DNA of 64,000 bases, from NCBI RefSeq assembly GCF_000166295.1, contig NC_017506.1, positions 2,356,001 through 2,420,000 on the forward strand. The letters run 5' to 3'. Every line of letters begins with the position of its first letter. Position 1 is the stretch's first letter. The position numbers and the translations under genes are program-made. The stretch comes from Marinobacter adhaerens HP15. GTDB lineage: Bacteria > Pseudomonadota > Gammaproteobacteria > Pseudomonadales > Oleiphilaceae. The notes below the pieces were generated by a model. The model worked only from the letters and a program-made list of their open reading frames with translations. It was not told the origin of the DNA and ran no database searches. Positions 46,710 to 55,531 of the stretch are shown here, piece by piece.

Positions 46710-47183
46710 TCAGGAGGATCTTTCCTGCTCTGCCAGCATTTTGTCGACACGGGCTTTCTCTTCAGTGCTCAACGCCGGGCCTGACGGCCCCGCTCGCCGG
46801 GAACGAATCACCACACCGGCAACCACCAGAAACCCGCCGAACACCGCAATTGCAGGTGTCGCCCAGAGCAGGAATGTCCGGCTGTCCAGCTCGGGTTTGT
46901 AGCGAACAAACTCACCAAACCTGCCAACGAGAGACTCAACGATTTCCTCGTTGCTGGCCCCGTCTTTCATCATCCGGTAAACAACATCCCGCATATCCTT
47001 CGAGATAGGCGCGTTGGAATCGGCAATGTTCTGGTTCTGGCATTTCGGGCAGCGCAGTTCCGAAATCAGGTTCTGGTAACGCTGCTCCTCGGCCCGATCC
47101 TCAAAATCGTATACGTCAGCGACATCGGCTGCAGCGATTCCGGCAAACAGAAGCGCAAAACCCAGGCAGAGGATCCGGAGCAT
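46710..47183 (-). CDS. ccmH: Cytochrome c maturation protein CcmH
   Basis: A 157-residue membrane-anchored thiol oxidoreductase that reduces apocytochrome c before haem attachment. A signal peptide (residues 1-19) precedes the active-site motif RCPKCQN (Cys45, Cys48) and the three-helix domain with SNAPISKDMRDVVYRMM; a C-terminal transmembrane helix lies at about 105-127. This is the short CcmH form that works with a separate CcmI. Its start overlaps the ccmG stop by one base. Confidence 0.95.
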   Translation of the reverse strand: MLRILCLGFALLFAGIAAADVADVYDFEDRAEEQRYQNLISELRCPKCQNQNIADSNAPISKDMRDVVYRMMKDGASNEEIVESLVGRFGEFVRYKPELDSRTFLLWATPAIAVFGGFLVVAGVVIRSRRAGPSGPALSTEEKARVDKMLAEQERSS

Positions 47184-47719
47184 CAGCCATTCCCCCGAAC
47201 GTCATTGATGACCGGGAGCAACTTCTCCTCCCAGACCGTTTCATTGACCACACCCACGTGGCGATAGCGGACGACGCCGCCGGCGTCAATCACGAAGGTC
47301 TCCGGTGCTCCGTATACCCCCAGATCGAAACCGAGCGTGCCGCGGGGATCATAGATGGTCTGGCGGTAGGGATTGCCCAGGCGGTCAAGCCAGACCAGCG
47401 CATCCTCGCGGTTATCCTTGTAATTGAGACCGATGATATTGATGCCTTTCTCCTCGGCCAGCCAAACCAGGTCGGCGTGCTCGTCCTTACACGCGGGACA
47501 CCAGGTTCCCCAGACATTCAACAGGCTGACCTGGCCGCGGAAAAGGCTCTGGTCCAGCATGGTTTCCGGGTTGTGCAGGTCCTTCAGGCTGAATGCCGGC
47601 ACTGGCTTGCCGACCAGCACCGACTCCAGTTTGGTGGGATCCTTGCCAATACCCGCGAACAGCACCACACCAACTACGAGGGCGATCAGCAGCGGCAGAA
47701 AGAGCAGGACCCGCTTCAT
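47183..47719 (-). CDS. ccmG: Thiol:disulphide interchange protein CcmG (DsbE)
   Basis: A 178-residue periplasmic thioredoxin-fold protein anchored by an N-terminal helix (about residues 4-23). The active site is WGTWCPACKDE with Cys74 and Cys77; GAPETFVID carries the cis-proline region typical of CcmG. It reduces the CcmH or apocytochrome disulphide. The start overlaps ccmF by 4 nt. Confidence 0.95.
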   Translation of the reverse strand: MKRVLLFLPLLIALVVGVVLFAGIGKDPTKLESVLVGKPVPAFSLKDLHNPETMLDQSLFRGQVSLLNVWGTWCPACKDEHADLVWLAEEKGINIIGLNYKDNREDALVWLDRLGNPYRQTIYDPRGTLGFDLGVYGAPETFVIDAGGVVRYRHVGVVNETVWEEKLLPVINDVRGNG

Positions 47720-49725
47720 GAGGTTGCTCCGGCAGACGTGGCAGCGCCAGGCTCGGGCACCTTAGGTCCGGCCTGCACCTTCTGGTCGGCGCCTTCCCGG
47801 ATCCGATACCGGCGATCCGAGATGGCCAGGAAGCCTCCAGCCGCCATAAACAGAGAGCCCAGCCAGAGCCAGCGTACAAGTGGCTTGTATTGCAGGCGAA
47901 TGGCCCAGGCCTCGTCGGTGATGCGTTCACCAATGGCCACGAAGATGTCCCGGAACAGGCCGGCGTCGATATCGGCCTCGGTCATAACGCTCATACCGAC
48001 TGAATACTGCCGCTTTTCAGGATGGAGCACGGAAACCCGCTCGCCATCCAGCATGACATCAAATGTGCCGTATTGAGCCGTAAAGTTAGGACCCTGACGC
48101 GCACCGATGTCCTTGAACACGAACTGATAATCACCGACTGTCGCGACATCACCGGGCACCATGCGGACATCCCGCTCGATACCGTAGTTCGAAACCACCG
48201 TTGCGCCGGCCATAGTAATAGCCAGGCCAAGATGCCCGAGCACCATGCCGAAATAGCTGCGGGACTGGCGCTTGAGCCCATGAATGCGGCCTTTCCGGGA
48301 AGAGGACTTCTCCCAGAGATCCCAGAAAGTGGCAACCGTTACCCACATGGCGGAGAAAATGCCCAGGAACGCCCAGGGCTTGAAGCCGCCGTAACCGATC
48401 AGGACGGCCGTGGTGGCGACAATGCTGACGGCCAGTGGCCAGAGCAGCTTTCGCGCCAGCCAGCCACCGTCGGTTTTCTTCCAGCGCGAGAAGATGCCGG
48501 CGCCCAACAACAGGCCCGTCGCAACCGCCAGAGGACTGAACGTCAGGTTGAAGAACGGTTCACCGATCGACAGTTTGCCCAGATCCAGGTAATCAAGGAC
48601 CAACGGATACAAGGTACCGACGGCCACCAGAAGCGTCGCTGAAACCAGGAGCACGTTATTGAGCAGAAGAAACACTTCACGCGATAGCGAGCCATAGCGG
48701 GAGCGGACATGCACAACAGGCGCCCGGAATGCGTAGAGCGCGAGACTTGCGATCACTGTTACCGCGAGCAGGCCCAGCAGGAAAGTGCCCCGCTCCGGAT
48801 CAGAGGCGAAGGCATGAACCGAGGTCAGCACCCCGGATCGAACAAGGAAGGTGCCAAGCAGGCTGAGAGCAAATGTGACAATCGCCAGCAGCACTGTCCA
48901 GCTCTTGAACACACCGCGTTTCTCTGTCACCGCCAGCGAATGCATCAACGCAGTACCGGACAACCACGGCAACAGCGAGGCATTCTCCACCGGATCCCAG
49001 AACCACCAGCCACCCCAGCCAAGCTCGTAGTAGGCCCACCAGCTTCCGAGCGCGATGCCTAGGGAGAGAAACGCCCAGGCAACCGTGGTCCACGGGCGTG
49101 ACCAACGGGCCCAGGCAGCGTCAAGCCGGCCATTGATCAGGGCGGCGATGGCAAAAGCGAACGCCACCGCAAAACCGACATACCCCATGTAGAGCATCGG
49201 CGGATGAACAATCAGCCCGAAATCCTGCAGCAGCGGGTTAAGATCCGCGCCATCGGCAGGCACATTGGGCAGCAGCCGGTCGAATGGGTTCGAGGTGAGA
49301 ACAATAAACAGCAGGAAGCCCACACAGACCATGCCCAGTACCGAGAGCACCTGGGAGATCATCACCGCAGGCAGGCGGCGGCTGAACACAGCGACCGCCA
49401 AGGTCCAGCCTGCCAGCATCAGTATCCAGAGCAGCAGTGAGCCCTCGTGACCGCCCCAGACGGCACTGAACTTGTAATACCAGGGCAGCAGGCTGTTGCT
49501 GTTATTGGCAACATAGGCCACGGAAAAGTCGTCGGTCACGAACGCATGGGTCAGAACTGCAAAGGCAAGACCGATGAAAACAAACATGCCGGACGCCAAA
49601 GGCCTGGCAAATGCCTGAAGATTATCCCTGCCGGTCAGGGAACCGGCGAGGGGGACTACGGAAAGGAGCACTGCCAACAACAGCGCGAGAATCAGTGCAA
49701 GCTGTCCGAGTTCGGGATACATCAA
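47716..49725 (-). CDS. ccmF: Haem lyase subunit CcmF
   Basis: A 669-residue inner-membrane protein with about 15 transmembrane helices that, with CcmH and CcmI, ligates haem to apocytochrome c. The WWD domain is WGGWWFWDPVENASLLPW; conserved histidines occur in LIVHPPMLYMGY and TALMHSLAVTE. Length and topology are complete. It lies 34 nt after ccmE. Confidence 0.96.
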   Translation of the reverse strand: MMYPELGQLALILALLLAVLLSVVPLAGSLTGRDNLQAFARPLASGMFVFIGLAFAVLTHAFVTDDFSVAYVANNSNSLLPWYYKFSAVWGGHEGSLLLWILMLAGWTLAVAVFSRRLPAVMISQVLSVLGMVCVGFLLFIVLTSNPFDRLLPNVPADGADLNPLLQDFGLIVHPPMLYMGYVGFAVAFAFAIAALINGRLDAAWARWSRPWTTVAWAFLSLGIALGSWWAYYELGWGGWWFWDPVENASLLPWLSGTALMHSLAVTEKRGVFKSWTVLLAIVTFALSLLGTFLVRSGVLTSVHAFASDPERGTFLLGLLAVTVIASLALYAFRAPVVHVRSRYGSLSREVFLLLNNVLLVSATLLVAVGTLYPLVLDYLDLGKLSIGEPFFNLTFSPLAVATGLLLGAGIFSRWKKTDGGWLARKLLWPLAVSIVATTAVLIGYGGFKPWAFLGIFSAMWVTVATFWDLWEKSSSRKGRIHGLKRQSRSYFGMVLGHLGLAITMAGATVVSNYGIERDVRMVPGDVATVGDYQFVFKDIGARQGPNFTAQYGTFDVMLDGERVSVLHPEKRQYSVGMSVMTEADIDAGLFRDIFVAIGERITDEAWAIRLQYKPLVRWLWLGSLFMAAGGFLAISDRRYRIREGADQKVQAGPKVPEPGAATSAGATS

Positions 49726-49759
49726 AGGCCTCCAGAAACCAGGCTGTTAGATAAAACGG

Positions 49760-50230
49760 TTAGTAGGATACGGTTTCCGCGCTGCCACTGGCTTTTTGCT
49801 GGCCCTTCGCGGCCTTCTCCAGCGCATCCGCAACTTCCGGCGGCATATAGTTTTCGTCGTGCTTGGCCAGTACCTGATCCGCAACAAAACGACCGTTGCT
49901 GTCCAGTCTGCCCATGGCAACCACACCCTGCCCTTCGGCAAACAGGTCCGGAAGGATACCGGTGTACTGGATCGGCACGGACGCGTTGAAATCGGTCACC
50001 TTGAACTCAACCATCAGGCTGTCCGGATCACGGAGGACCGATCCCTCCTCGACCATGCCACCGGCGCGGATTCTGACATCCACCGGCGCCTCGCCTGCGG
50101 AAATCTGAGTGGGGTCGTAGAACAGATTGATGTTCTGGCGCAACGCGTAGGTGGTCAGACCCACAGCAATGCCCAGTCCCACCAGGAGGAACAGGACGAT
50201 TGTCAGTCGCTTTTTTCGGATTGGATGCAT
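49760..50230 (-). CDS. ccmE: Haem chaperone CcmE
   Basis: A 156-residue periplasmic haem chaperone with an N-terminal anchor (about residues 9-28), an OB-fold beta barrel, and the haem-binding motif [13 protein letters not shown], in which His124 is the residue expected to bind haem covalently and the following Tyr acts as ligand. The C-terminal tail is short and polar. Confidence 0.95.
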   Translation of the reverse strand: MHPIRKKRLTIVLFLLVGLGIAVGLTTYALRQNINLFYDPTQISAGEAPVDVRIRAGGMVEEGSVLRDPDSLMVEFKVTDFNASVPIQYTGILPDLFAEGQGVVAMGRLDSNGRFVADQVLAKHDENYMPPEVADALEKAAKGQQKASGSAETVSY

Positions 50231-50244
50231 CAGCTATCTGCCTT

Positions 50245-50484
50245 TCAGTCTTGGGAAACCTTGACGCGGGTGAAGGATGCTGCCGAAGCCGGGGCAGCCT
50301 GCTGGTCCTTCCGCCCGGCCTGGAACTCGTACCCTCGGCGGCAGGCCTCAATGGCCGCTTTGCGACGGCGCAGGGACCAGACCATCAGGCCAATCATCAG
50401 CAGGAAAAACGCAGCGTAACAGGACCACACATAGGGCCCGTGGCCTTCCATCACCATAAATGCCGAAAAGGAATCAAACGCCAT
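50245..50484 (-). CDS. ccmD: Haem exporter protein CcmD
   Basis: A 79-residue single-helix membrane protein (helix about residues 18-38, then RRRK on the cytoplasmic side) in the expected position between ccmC and ccmE. CcmD releases haem-loaded CcmE from the CcmABC complex. The N-terminal GHGPYVWSCYA is typical. Low intrinsic conservation makes position the main support. Confidence 0.88.
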   Translation of the reverse strand: MAFDSFSAFMVMEGHGPYVWSCYAAFFLLMIGLMVWSLRRRKAAIEACRRGYEFQAGRKDQQAAPASAASFTRVKVSQD

Positions 50485-50487
50485 ACT

Positions 50488-51231
50488 TCAGACCCTCCCG
50501 GCCAACACGTAATCTTTAACCCAGCGCGTTCTCTGTTCGCGTAACAGAATCTCTGTTTGCATACGCAGACAGGCGAGCCAGCCAAACAGCAGATAAAGCC
50601 CCAACACGGACAGGAGCAACGGCACCCACATTTCTGCCGGCATGGACGGCTTCTCCGTCAGTTTGAACGTCGACGGCTGATGTAGCGTATTCCACCATTC
50701 AACGGAGTACTGGATAATCGGTATATTCACCACCCCGACCAGCACAAGCACGGCTACCGCCCGTGCCGCAGATTTTTCATCATTGATCGCCCTGTCCAGG
50801 GCAATTACGCCACCATACAGGAACAGCAGGATCAGCATTGATGTCAGGCGAGCATCCCACACCCACCAGGTTCCCCAGGTAGGCTTACCCCATACAGCGC
50901 CGGTAAACAGGGAAAGAAAGGTAAGCACCAGGCCCACCGGCGCAACCGACTTTACAAACACGTCGGCCAGTTTCATGCGCCAGACGAGAGTGACAACACC
51001 TGCCACAGCCATCATTACGTACACCGATTGGGCGAGAAAGGCCGTGGGTACGTGAATAAAAATAATGCGGTAGCTATTACCCTGGAGGTAATCCTTGGGC
51101 GCAAAGGCCAGCCCCCATACAATGCCTGCCATCAACAGCAGGACACCGCCCACCAGGAGCCAGGGCATCAGCCGGGCCGCAATCCCGAAGAACCATTTGG
51201 GAGAACCCAGCTTGTGAAAAAGTTGCCACAT
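50488..51231 (-). CDS. ccmC: Haem exporter protein CcmC
   Basis: A 247-residue, six-helix inner-membrane protein of the haem handling family that transfers haem to CcmE. The WWD motif [14 protein letters not shown] is present, with conserved histidines in [13 protein letters not shown] and in a later periplasmic loop ([11 protein letters not shown]). It starts 31 nt after the ccmB stop. Confidence 0.96.
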   Translation of the reverse strand: MWQLFHKLGSPKWFFGIAARLMPWLLVGGVLLLMAGIVWGLAFAPKDYLQGNSYRIIFIHVPTAFLAQSVYVMMAVAGVVTLVWRMKLADVFVKSVAPVGLVLTFLSLFTGAVWGKPTWGTWWVWDARLTSMLILLFLYGGVIALDRAINDEKSAARAVAVLVLVGVVNIPIIQYSVEWWNTLHQPSTFKLTEKPSMPAEMWVPLLLSVLGLYLLFGWLACLRMQTEILLREQRTRWVKDYVLAGRV

Positions 51232-51262
51232 CAGATGGTCACCGTTCTACCGTTACCTTGTT

Positions 51263-51988
51263 TTACCCGTTAGACAGGCTGATACGCAGCGCCGCTGCCG
51301 ATGCGAAGGGCGCCAGAGTCAGTGCTAGTACCAGGAATGCCCCCATCAAGGCGACATACGCACCTACAGGCGCGCCCTCCGCGGCCGAAGCCACCGTGCC
51401 CGTTCCAAAGATCAGGACGGGAATGTACAGCGGAATGATCAGCAGGGACAAGAGCACGCCCGCTGACCGTAATCCAAGCGTCAGTGCCGCGCCAATTGAC
51501 CCGATCAGGCTCAACACCGGTGTACCGATCAGCAGCGTTAGACACAAAACTCCGATGGAGTTCCCGTCAAGATGAACCATTACGCCCAAAACCGGCGTTA
51601 GTACCACCAGCGGCAGGCCTGTTAATACCCAGTGCGCCGCCGTTTTCGCCAATACCAGCAAAAACAGGGGCTGGGGCTGAAGCACCAGTTGCTCGAGCGT
51701 GCCGTCGTCAAAATCGTGGCGAAACAGATGGTCCAGTGACAACAACACCGACAGCAAAGCCGCCACCCAGAGGATACCGGCTCCGGCCTCCCGCAGGAAT
51801 GACACTTCCGGGCTAACCCCGAGAGGAAAAAGGGTTACGACCATGACAAAGAACAGGAGCGGATTGAGCAGATCCTGCCGCTGCCGGAAGGCCACCTTCA
51901 TATCCCGGGCGAACACAGCCTGCATCGCCGCCAGCGCTCCGACGGCATCCCGCTGCAAACTCAGCGTCGGCCGGCAATCAGCATTCAT
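51263..51988 (-). CDS. ccmB: Haem exporter protein CcmB
   Basis: A 241-residue ABC permease with six transmembrane helices. VFARDMKVAFRQRQDLLNPLLFF, the usual first segment, is intact, and LLSLDHLFRHDFDDGTLEQL is the typical coupling region. I prefer the ATG at 51988 with GGAGGTG upstream; the coding sequence then overlaps ccmA by 11 nt. Confidence 0.94.
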   Translation of the reverse strand: MNADCRPTLSLQRDAVGALAAMQAVFARDMKVAFRQRQDLLNPLLFFVMVVTLFPLGVSPEVSFLREAGAGILWVAALLSVLLSLDHLFRHDFDDGTLEQLVLQPQPLFLLVLAKTAAHWVLTGLPLVVLTPVLGVMVHLDGNSIGVLCLTLLIGTPVLSLIGSIGAALTLGLRSAGVLLSLLIIPLYIPVLIFGTGTVASAAEGAPVGAYVALMGAFLVLALTLAPFASAAALRISLSNG

Positions 51989-52616
51989 TGATCGCACCTC
52001 CACCCAGAACAATACGCTTCATACCGGGTAAGTTGAGGTCATGGTGGGTTGTTACGACCACGGCACCTCCCTCCCGGGCTCGCTGTTGAAGCAGTTCTTC
52101 AATCGCACTGACGCCGCCCGAATCAATGGCCGTGAAGACTTCATCCAGCAGCCAGAGCGGCTCATCGGCGATCAACAGGCGCGCCAGGGCCACCCGTCTT
52201 TGCTGACCTGCCGAGAGATTCCGGCAGGGAACATCCTGGAATCCGGCCAACCCGGTACCGTCAAGCGCCTCGCGCAGGACCGGATCCGGCAGTGGCCGAC
52301 GACCTGCCGTCAGTGCCCGGAGATTTTCCAGAGGCGTCAGCAACGGTTTGATGCCCGGCCGGTGGCCAAGATACAGGGTATTACGGAGGAATTCTTCACG
52401 CTGCCCCGACCTGGGCTTGCCGCACCAGAGCAGGTTGCCGGACCACGCATCATTAAGACCGGCCAGCATCCGCAGAAGAGTGGTCTTGCCGGAGCCGTTC
52501 GGACCCTCGACACGGGTGACCGTACCGGGCAGTATGGAGAACGACAGGTCACGGAACAGGATACGTTCATCCCGTTCGCACTGCAGATCGACAGCCTGTA
52601 ATAACGGCTCAGACAT
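51978..52616 (-). CDS. ccmA: Cytochrome c biogenesis ATP-binding protein CcmA
   Basis: A 212-residue ABC ATPase with Walker A GPNGSGKTTLLRML, signature NLSAGQQRRVALARLL and Walker B PLWLLDEVFTAID. With CcmB, CcmC and CcmD it powers release of haem-loaded CcmE. It is the first gene of the ccmABCDEFGHI unit; the 132-nt divergent space before the FliK-like gene must hold the promoters, but I see no strong sites. Confidence 0.95.
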   Translation of the reverse strand: MSEPLLQAVDLQCERDERILFRDLSFSILPGTVTRVEGPNGSGKTTLLRMLAGLNDAWSGNLLWCGKPRSGQREEFLRNTLYLGHRPGIKPLLTPLENLRALTAGRRPLPDPVLREALDGTGLAGFQDVPCRNLSAGQQRRVALARLLIADEPLWLLDEVFTAIDSGGVSAIEELLQQRAREGGAVVVTTHHDLNLPGMKRIVLGGGAINEC

Positions 52617-52748
52617 CAGGGCCCCGTAACCAGGACGATGCGCGTGAAGACGGCATCGGGTGCATTCGTGACAGCGGCGGCCATGAATATTGTTCGCTCG
52701 TGACCTGCCGGCGCGGCGTATTATAACGAAAGCGCCGGCGGATTACTC

Positions 52749-54131
52749 TTGTCCAACATCAAATCAGTGACGATGAAACTACCCAGCGGACAGCAGCCAC
52801 CGACACCCCCTGCCCAGCCTGCAACGCAGACTTCCCGGCCCGCGGTCACAACCGAAGCGGCCCGCGAGCCTGTGGCCGCATCAGCCCGGCAGCTGCTCGA
52901 CCAGATGCAGCTGGCCAACAGGGAAACCACCCTGGCCCGGGTCGCGGAGATCATCAACCGCCAGGGTGGCAACAACGCGGATCTGTTGCTGGACATCCGG
53001 GGCAAATCGCTTCTTGTGCAGTCAGCCGTCGGCAAGACCGAGCTGGCGACCGGTGACTGGGTAAAAGTAATGCGTGCCGGCAACGAACTGCAGCTGATGG
53101 GTAAACTGGCGCCTGCCCCCGAGGCCGGGATTGCCCGGGCCCTGGCCCAACGTCTTCCCTGGCAGCAAACTCTGGACGCTGGCCTGGCCAGACTACTGGG
53201 CACACTGACACAGGGCCTTCGACAGGAACCGCTTCCTGGGCAACTGCCATCATCACGAAGTCCTCAACCGCTTCCAGAAGCCGCCAGGCAGGCCATCGAA
53301 CAATTGGTGTCGAGACTGCCCACGGGAAACAGTCTGCCCCCCGGCTCGGGCGGCCAGGACGCAACACCCCAGCAGGTCCGCCAATGGCTGTCGGAAAGCG
53401 GGTTGTTCGCCGAGTCACGCCTTGCCCAGACACCGTCGCCACAGCTACCCGATCTCAAGCTGGCGCTGGGCAGGGTGATCACCGCATTGCTTGCCCAACA
53501 GGGTAGCACTCCGGATCAGTTCAACCGGCTGACGCCGATTTCAACGCCGGAGCTGATGCAGGCGCCACTGCAATTTCCCCAACCCCTGGCAACGCCCCAG
53601 CCCTCGGGCAGTGGCGACGCGCCCACCGTTGGGCAAATGCTTCGCCTGCTGGCCGGGATGCTCAACCGGATCACCGTCAATCAGTTACACAGTCAGGTAC
53701 TCTCGGCCAGGGGGGGCGGCGAAGCTCCGGGCCCGGCGCCCGCGTCGACTCTGGTACTTGATCTGCCATGGCTGACACCACAAAACGAACCGAGACTGGC
53801 ACAGGTCCGGATCGAACAGTACCCCGAGAACAGCGAGTCAGAAACCAGGTCCGCGAAAGCCACCACGGCTGAATGGCGGCTGTCACTGACCATGGATCTG
53901 GATGAGGCAGGCCCCCTGCACTTTGATGTTTCCCTCCGCCAGCAGGCGGTCAGTGCAAGGGTCTGGGCCGAAAAGCAGTCAACCCTTCGCCAGGTGAATC
54001 AGGAGCTTCCCGCCTTGCGGCAGAGCCTGAGCGATCTGGGCCTGGAAGTCACTGATCTGGACTGCCGCCGCGGCACGCCCCAGAGCAGCGTAACCCGACT
54101 CGAACACAGACTGGTGGATACCCGGGCATGA
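52749..54131 (+). CDS. Flagellar hook-length control (FliK) family protein
   Basis: A 460-residue protein with a Pro/Gln/Ala-rich N-terminal and central part and a C-terminal domain (about residues 370-450) that resembles the FliK type III secretion specificity-switch domain: WRLSLTMDLDEAGPLHFDVSL and LRQSLSDLGLEVTDLDCRRG. The start is probably TTG at 52749; an ATG eight codons in has no better ribosome site. It overlaps the FlhB-like gene as ATGA. It is probably not the main hook ruler; the pair is known beside ccm in Pseudomonas. Confidence 0.72.
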   Translation: MSNIKSVTMKLPSGQQPPTPPAQPATQTSRPAVTTEAAREPVAASARQLLDQMQLANRETTLARVAEIINRQGGNNADLLLDIRGKSLLVQSAVGKTELATGDWVKVMRAGNELQLMGKLAPAPEAGIARALAQRLPWQQTLDAGLARLLGTLTQGLRQEPLPGQLPSSRSPQPLPEAARQAIEQLVSRLPTGNSLPPGSGGQDATPQQVRQWLSESGLFAESRLAQTPSPQLPDLKLALGRVITALLAQQGSTPDQFNRLTPISTPELMQAPLQFPQPLATPQPSGSGDAPTVGQMLRLLAGMLNRITVNQLHSQVLSARGGGEAPGPAPASTLVLDLPWLTPQNEPRLAQVRIEQYPENSESETRSAKATTAEWRLSLTMDLDEAGPLHFDVSLRQQAVSARVWAEKQSTLRQVNQELPALRQSLSDLGLEVTDLDCRRGTPQSSVTRLEHRLVDTRA

Positions 54132-54442
54132 CCTCAGAGACAGAGCACCACAGCAGAGCCGCCGTTGCGCTCAAGTACGATGGCGAGAAAGCGCCAACCA
54201 TCAGCGCCACCGGAACCCATGAGCTGGCGGAAGAGATCATCCGCATCGCCCGGGAGCACAATGTTCCCCTTTATGAAAATGCGGAGCTGGCCAGCATTCT
54301 GGCGCGCCTGTCACTGAACGAAGAAATTCCCGAGTCGCTGTACCGGGTGATTGCGGAAATCCTGGCGTTTGCCTTCCATATTCGCGGGCTAACCCCAGAC
54401 GATCGCAGACCCGGCGAGTCGGATGATTCAGTGAATCAGTGA
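54128..54442 (+). CDS. FlhB C-terminal domain-like protein
   Basis: A 104-residue protein equal to the cytoplasmic domain of the flagellar export switch FlhB without its membrane part: AAVALKYDGEKAPTISATG and IPESLYRVIAEILAFAF align with the FlhB core. The self-cleavage motif NPTH, which normally precedes the first segment, is absent; HHSRA is found there instead. It is coupled to the FliK-like gene, so the two may interact as FliK and FlhB do. The 3' end overlaps the convergent ATPase gene by 15 nt. Confidence 0.78.
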   Translation: MTSETEHHSRAAVALKYDGEKAPTISATGTHELAEEIIRIAREHNVPLYENAELASILARLSLNEEIPESLYRVIAEILAFAFHIRGLTPDDRRPGESDDSVNQ

Positions 54443-55531
54443 TCGGAGCGCCCAGGCCTGCTGCCAGTTGTCGCCACGCCTTGGCGCCACGGTGGTTTCA
54501 AAGTAATGACGCAGCCGGCGCCGGTCCTCGGGCTGGTCCTTGAGGGCTGAACCGATGATGTGGTGCATTAGCTGCTCCACCGTGATACTGCCCCCGCCGT
54601 AATACCAGGCGTTCAGGCTGGCCGCGTGAGCCACCGAAACCGCTTCCGCCGTCGACAGCGCCGAACCGGCGAGTCGGTCGGTACTGCGTCCATCAAGTGT
54701 CTGACCATTGCGCAGCTCGTGGAACATGGTCACCAGTACCTCGATGACCGATTCTTCAAGTGCCACCTCTATCCCGGCCCGACTGTTGGCCCTGCCAACC
54801 TCCCGAAGAACCACATCCATCTCGTCGGCCAGATTGCGGATCGGGCGTATTTCCTCGAAGTCCATGCGCCGCTTCAGGGCGGCGCTCATCCGGTGCACAC
54901 CCTCATCGATACTGTTGGACGTGGCGATGACGTTGAAGCCTTCCCGCGCAAGCACCACCCCGTCGTCGCCCGCCAGTTCCGGAATCACCACAACCCTGTC
55001 GGACAAGACCGAGAGCAGCGCATCCTGCAGCGCCTGCGGACAGCGGGCGATCTCTTCAAACCGCACCATTCGCCCCTCCATCATGCCCCGCAGCAACGGG
55101 CTCGGAACCAGCGCTTTCAGACACGGCCCCTCGGTGTGCAGGACCGCCTCGTTCCAGCTGTACAACAGTTGCCCTACGTCGCTCACCGCCCCGCCCTGCA
55201 AGGTCAGGGTAGAGCCACCCGAAATGGCGGCAGCCAGCAATTCCGACAACCAGGATTTGGCCGTTCCCGGCTCGCCAACCAGCAGGCACCCGCGACTGGT
55301 GCACAGGGAAATGATGATCCGGACCACCATGGCACGCTCCGCCACGAACTTCCGTTCAATGCCGAGCTTCTCATCCCCCATCACGAACTTTTCCACCGCT
55401 CGCGGGGACATCTGCCAGCCGGGTGGCACCGGGCCATGATCCATCCCTCTCAGCTTGTCCAGCTCAGCGGCATAGACCACTTCTGCCGGTTCCCGCTGGG
55501 CTGCCTTTGTAACCGATTGCTTGTTGCTCAT
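54428..55531 (-). CDS. Orphan MoxR-type AAA+ ATPase (YehL-like)
   Basis: A 367-residue AAA+ ATPase of the subgroup that in many bacteria accompanies VWA and beta-propeller/DUF5682 or SWIM proteins (E. coli YehL type). Walker A is GEPGTAKS (residues 86-93); the Walker B acidic pair is in MVRFEEIAR (Glu159, Glu160); sensor 1 is NVIATSN; arginine fingers lie in ALKRRMDFEE. LVPSPLLRGMMEGR and LLYSWNEAVL are subgroup-specific. None of its usual partners is nearby. It starts inside the stop region of the GspE-like fusion gene (4-nt overlap), so the two are probably translated together. Confidence 0.8.
   Translation of the reverse strand: MSNKQSVTKAAQREPAEVVYAAELDKLRGMDHGPVPPGWQMSPRAVEKFVMGDEKLGIERKFVAERAMVVRIIISLCTSRGCLLVGEPGTAKSWLSELLAAAISGGSTLTLQGGAVSDVGQLLYSWNEAVLHTEGPCLKALVPSPLLRGMMEGRMVRFEEIARCPQALQDALLSVLSDRVVVIPELAGDDGVVLAREGFNVIATSNSIDEGVHRMSAALKRRMDFEEIRPIRNLADEMDVVLREVGRANSRAGIEVALEESVIEVLVTMFHELRNGQTLDGRSTDRLAGSALSTAEAVSVAHAASLNAWYYGGGSITVEQLMHHIIGSALKDQPEDRRRLRHYFETTVAPRRGDNWQQAWALRSLIH

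Noticed and set aside
54428..55531. MoxR-VWA-propeller conflict or defence system
   Set aside because: Only the ATPase is present; the VWA, DUF5682 and SWIM partners that define such systems are missing from the window.
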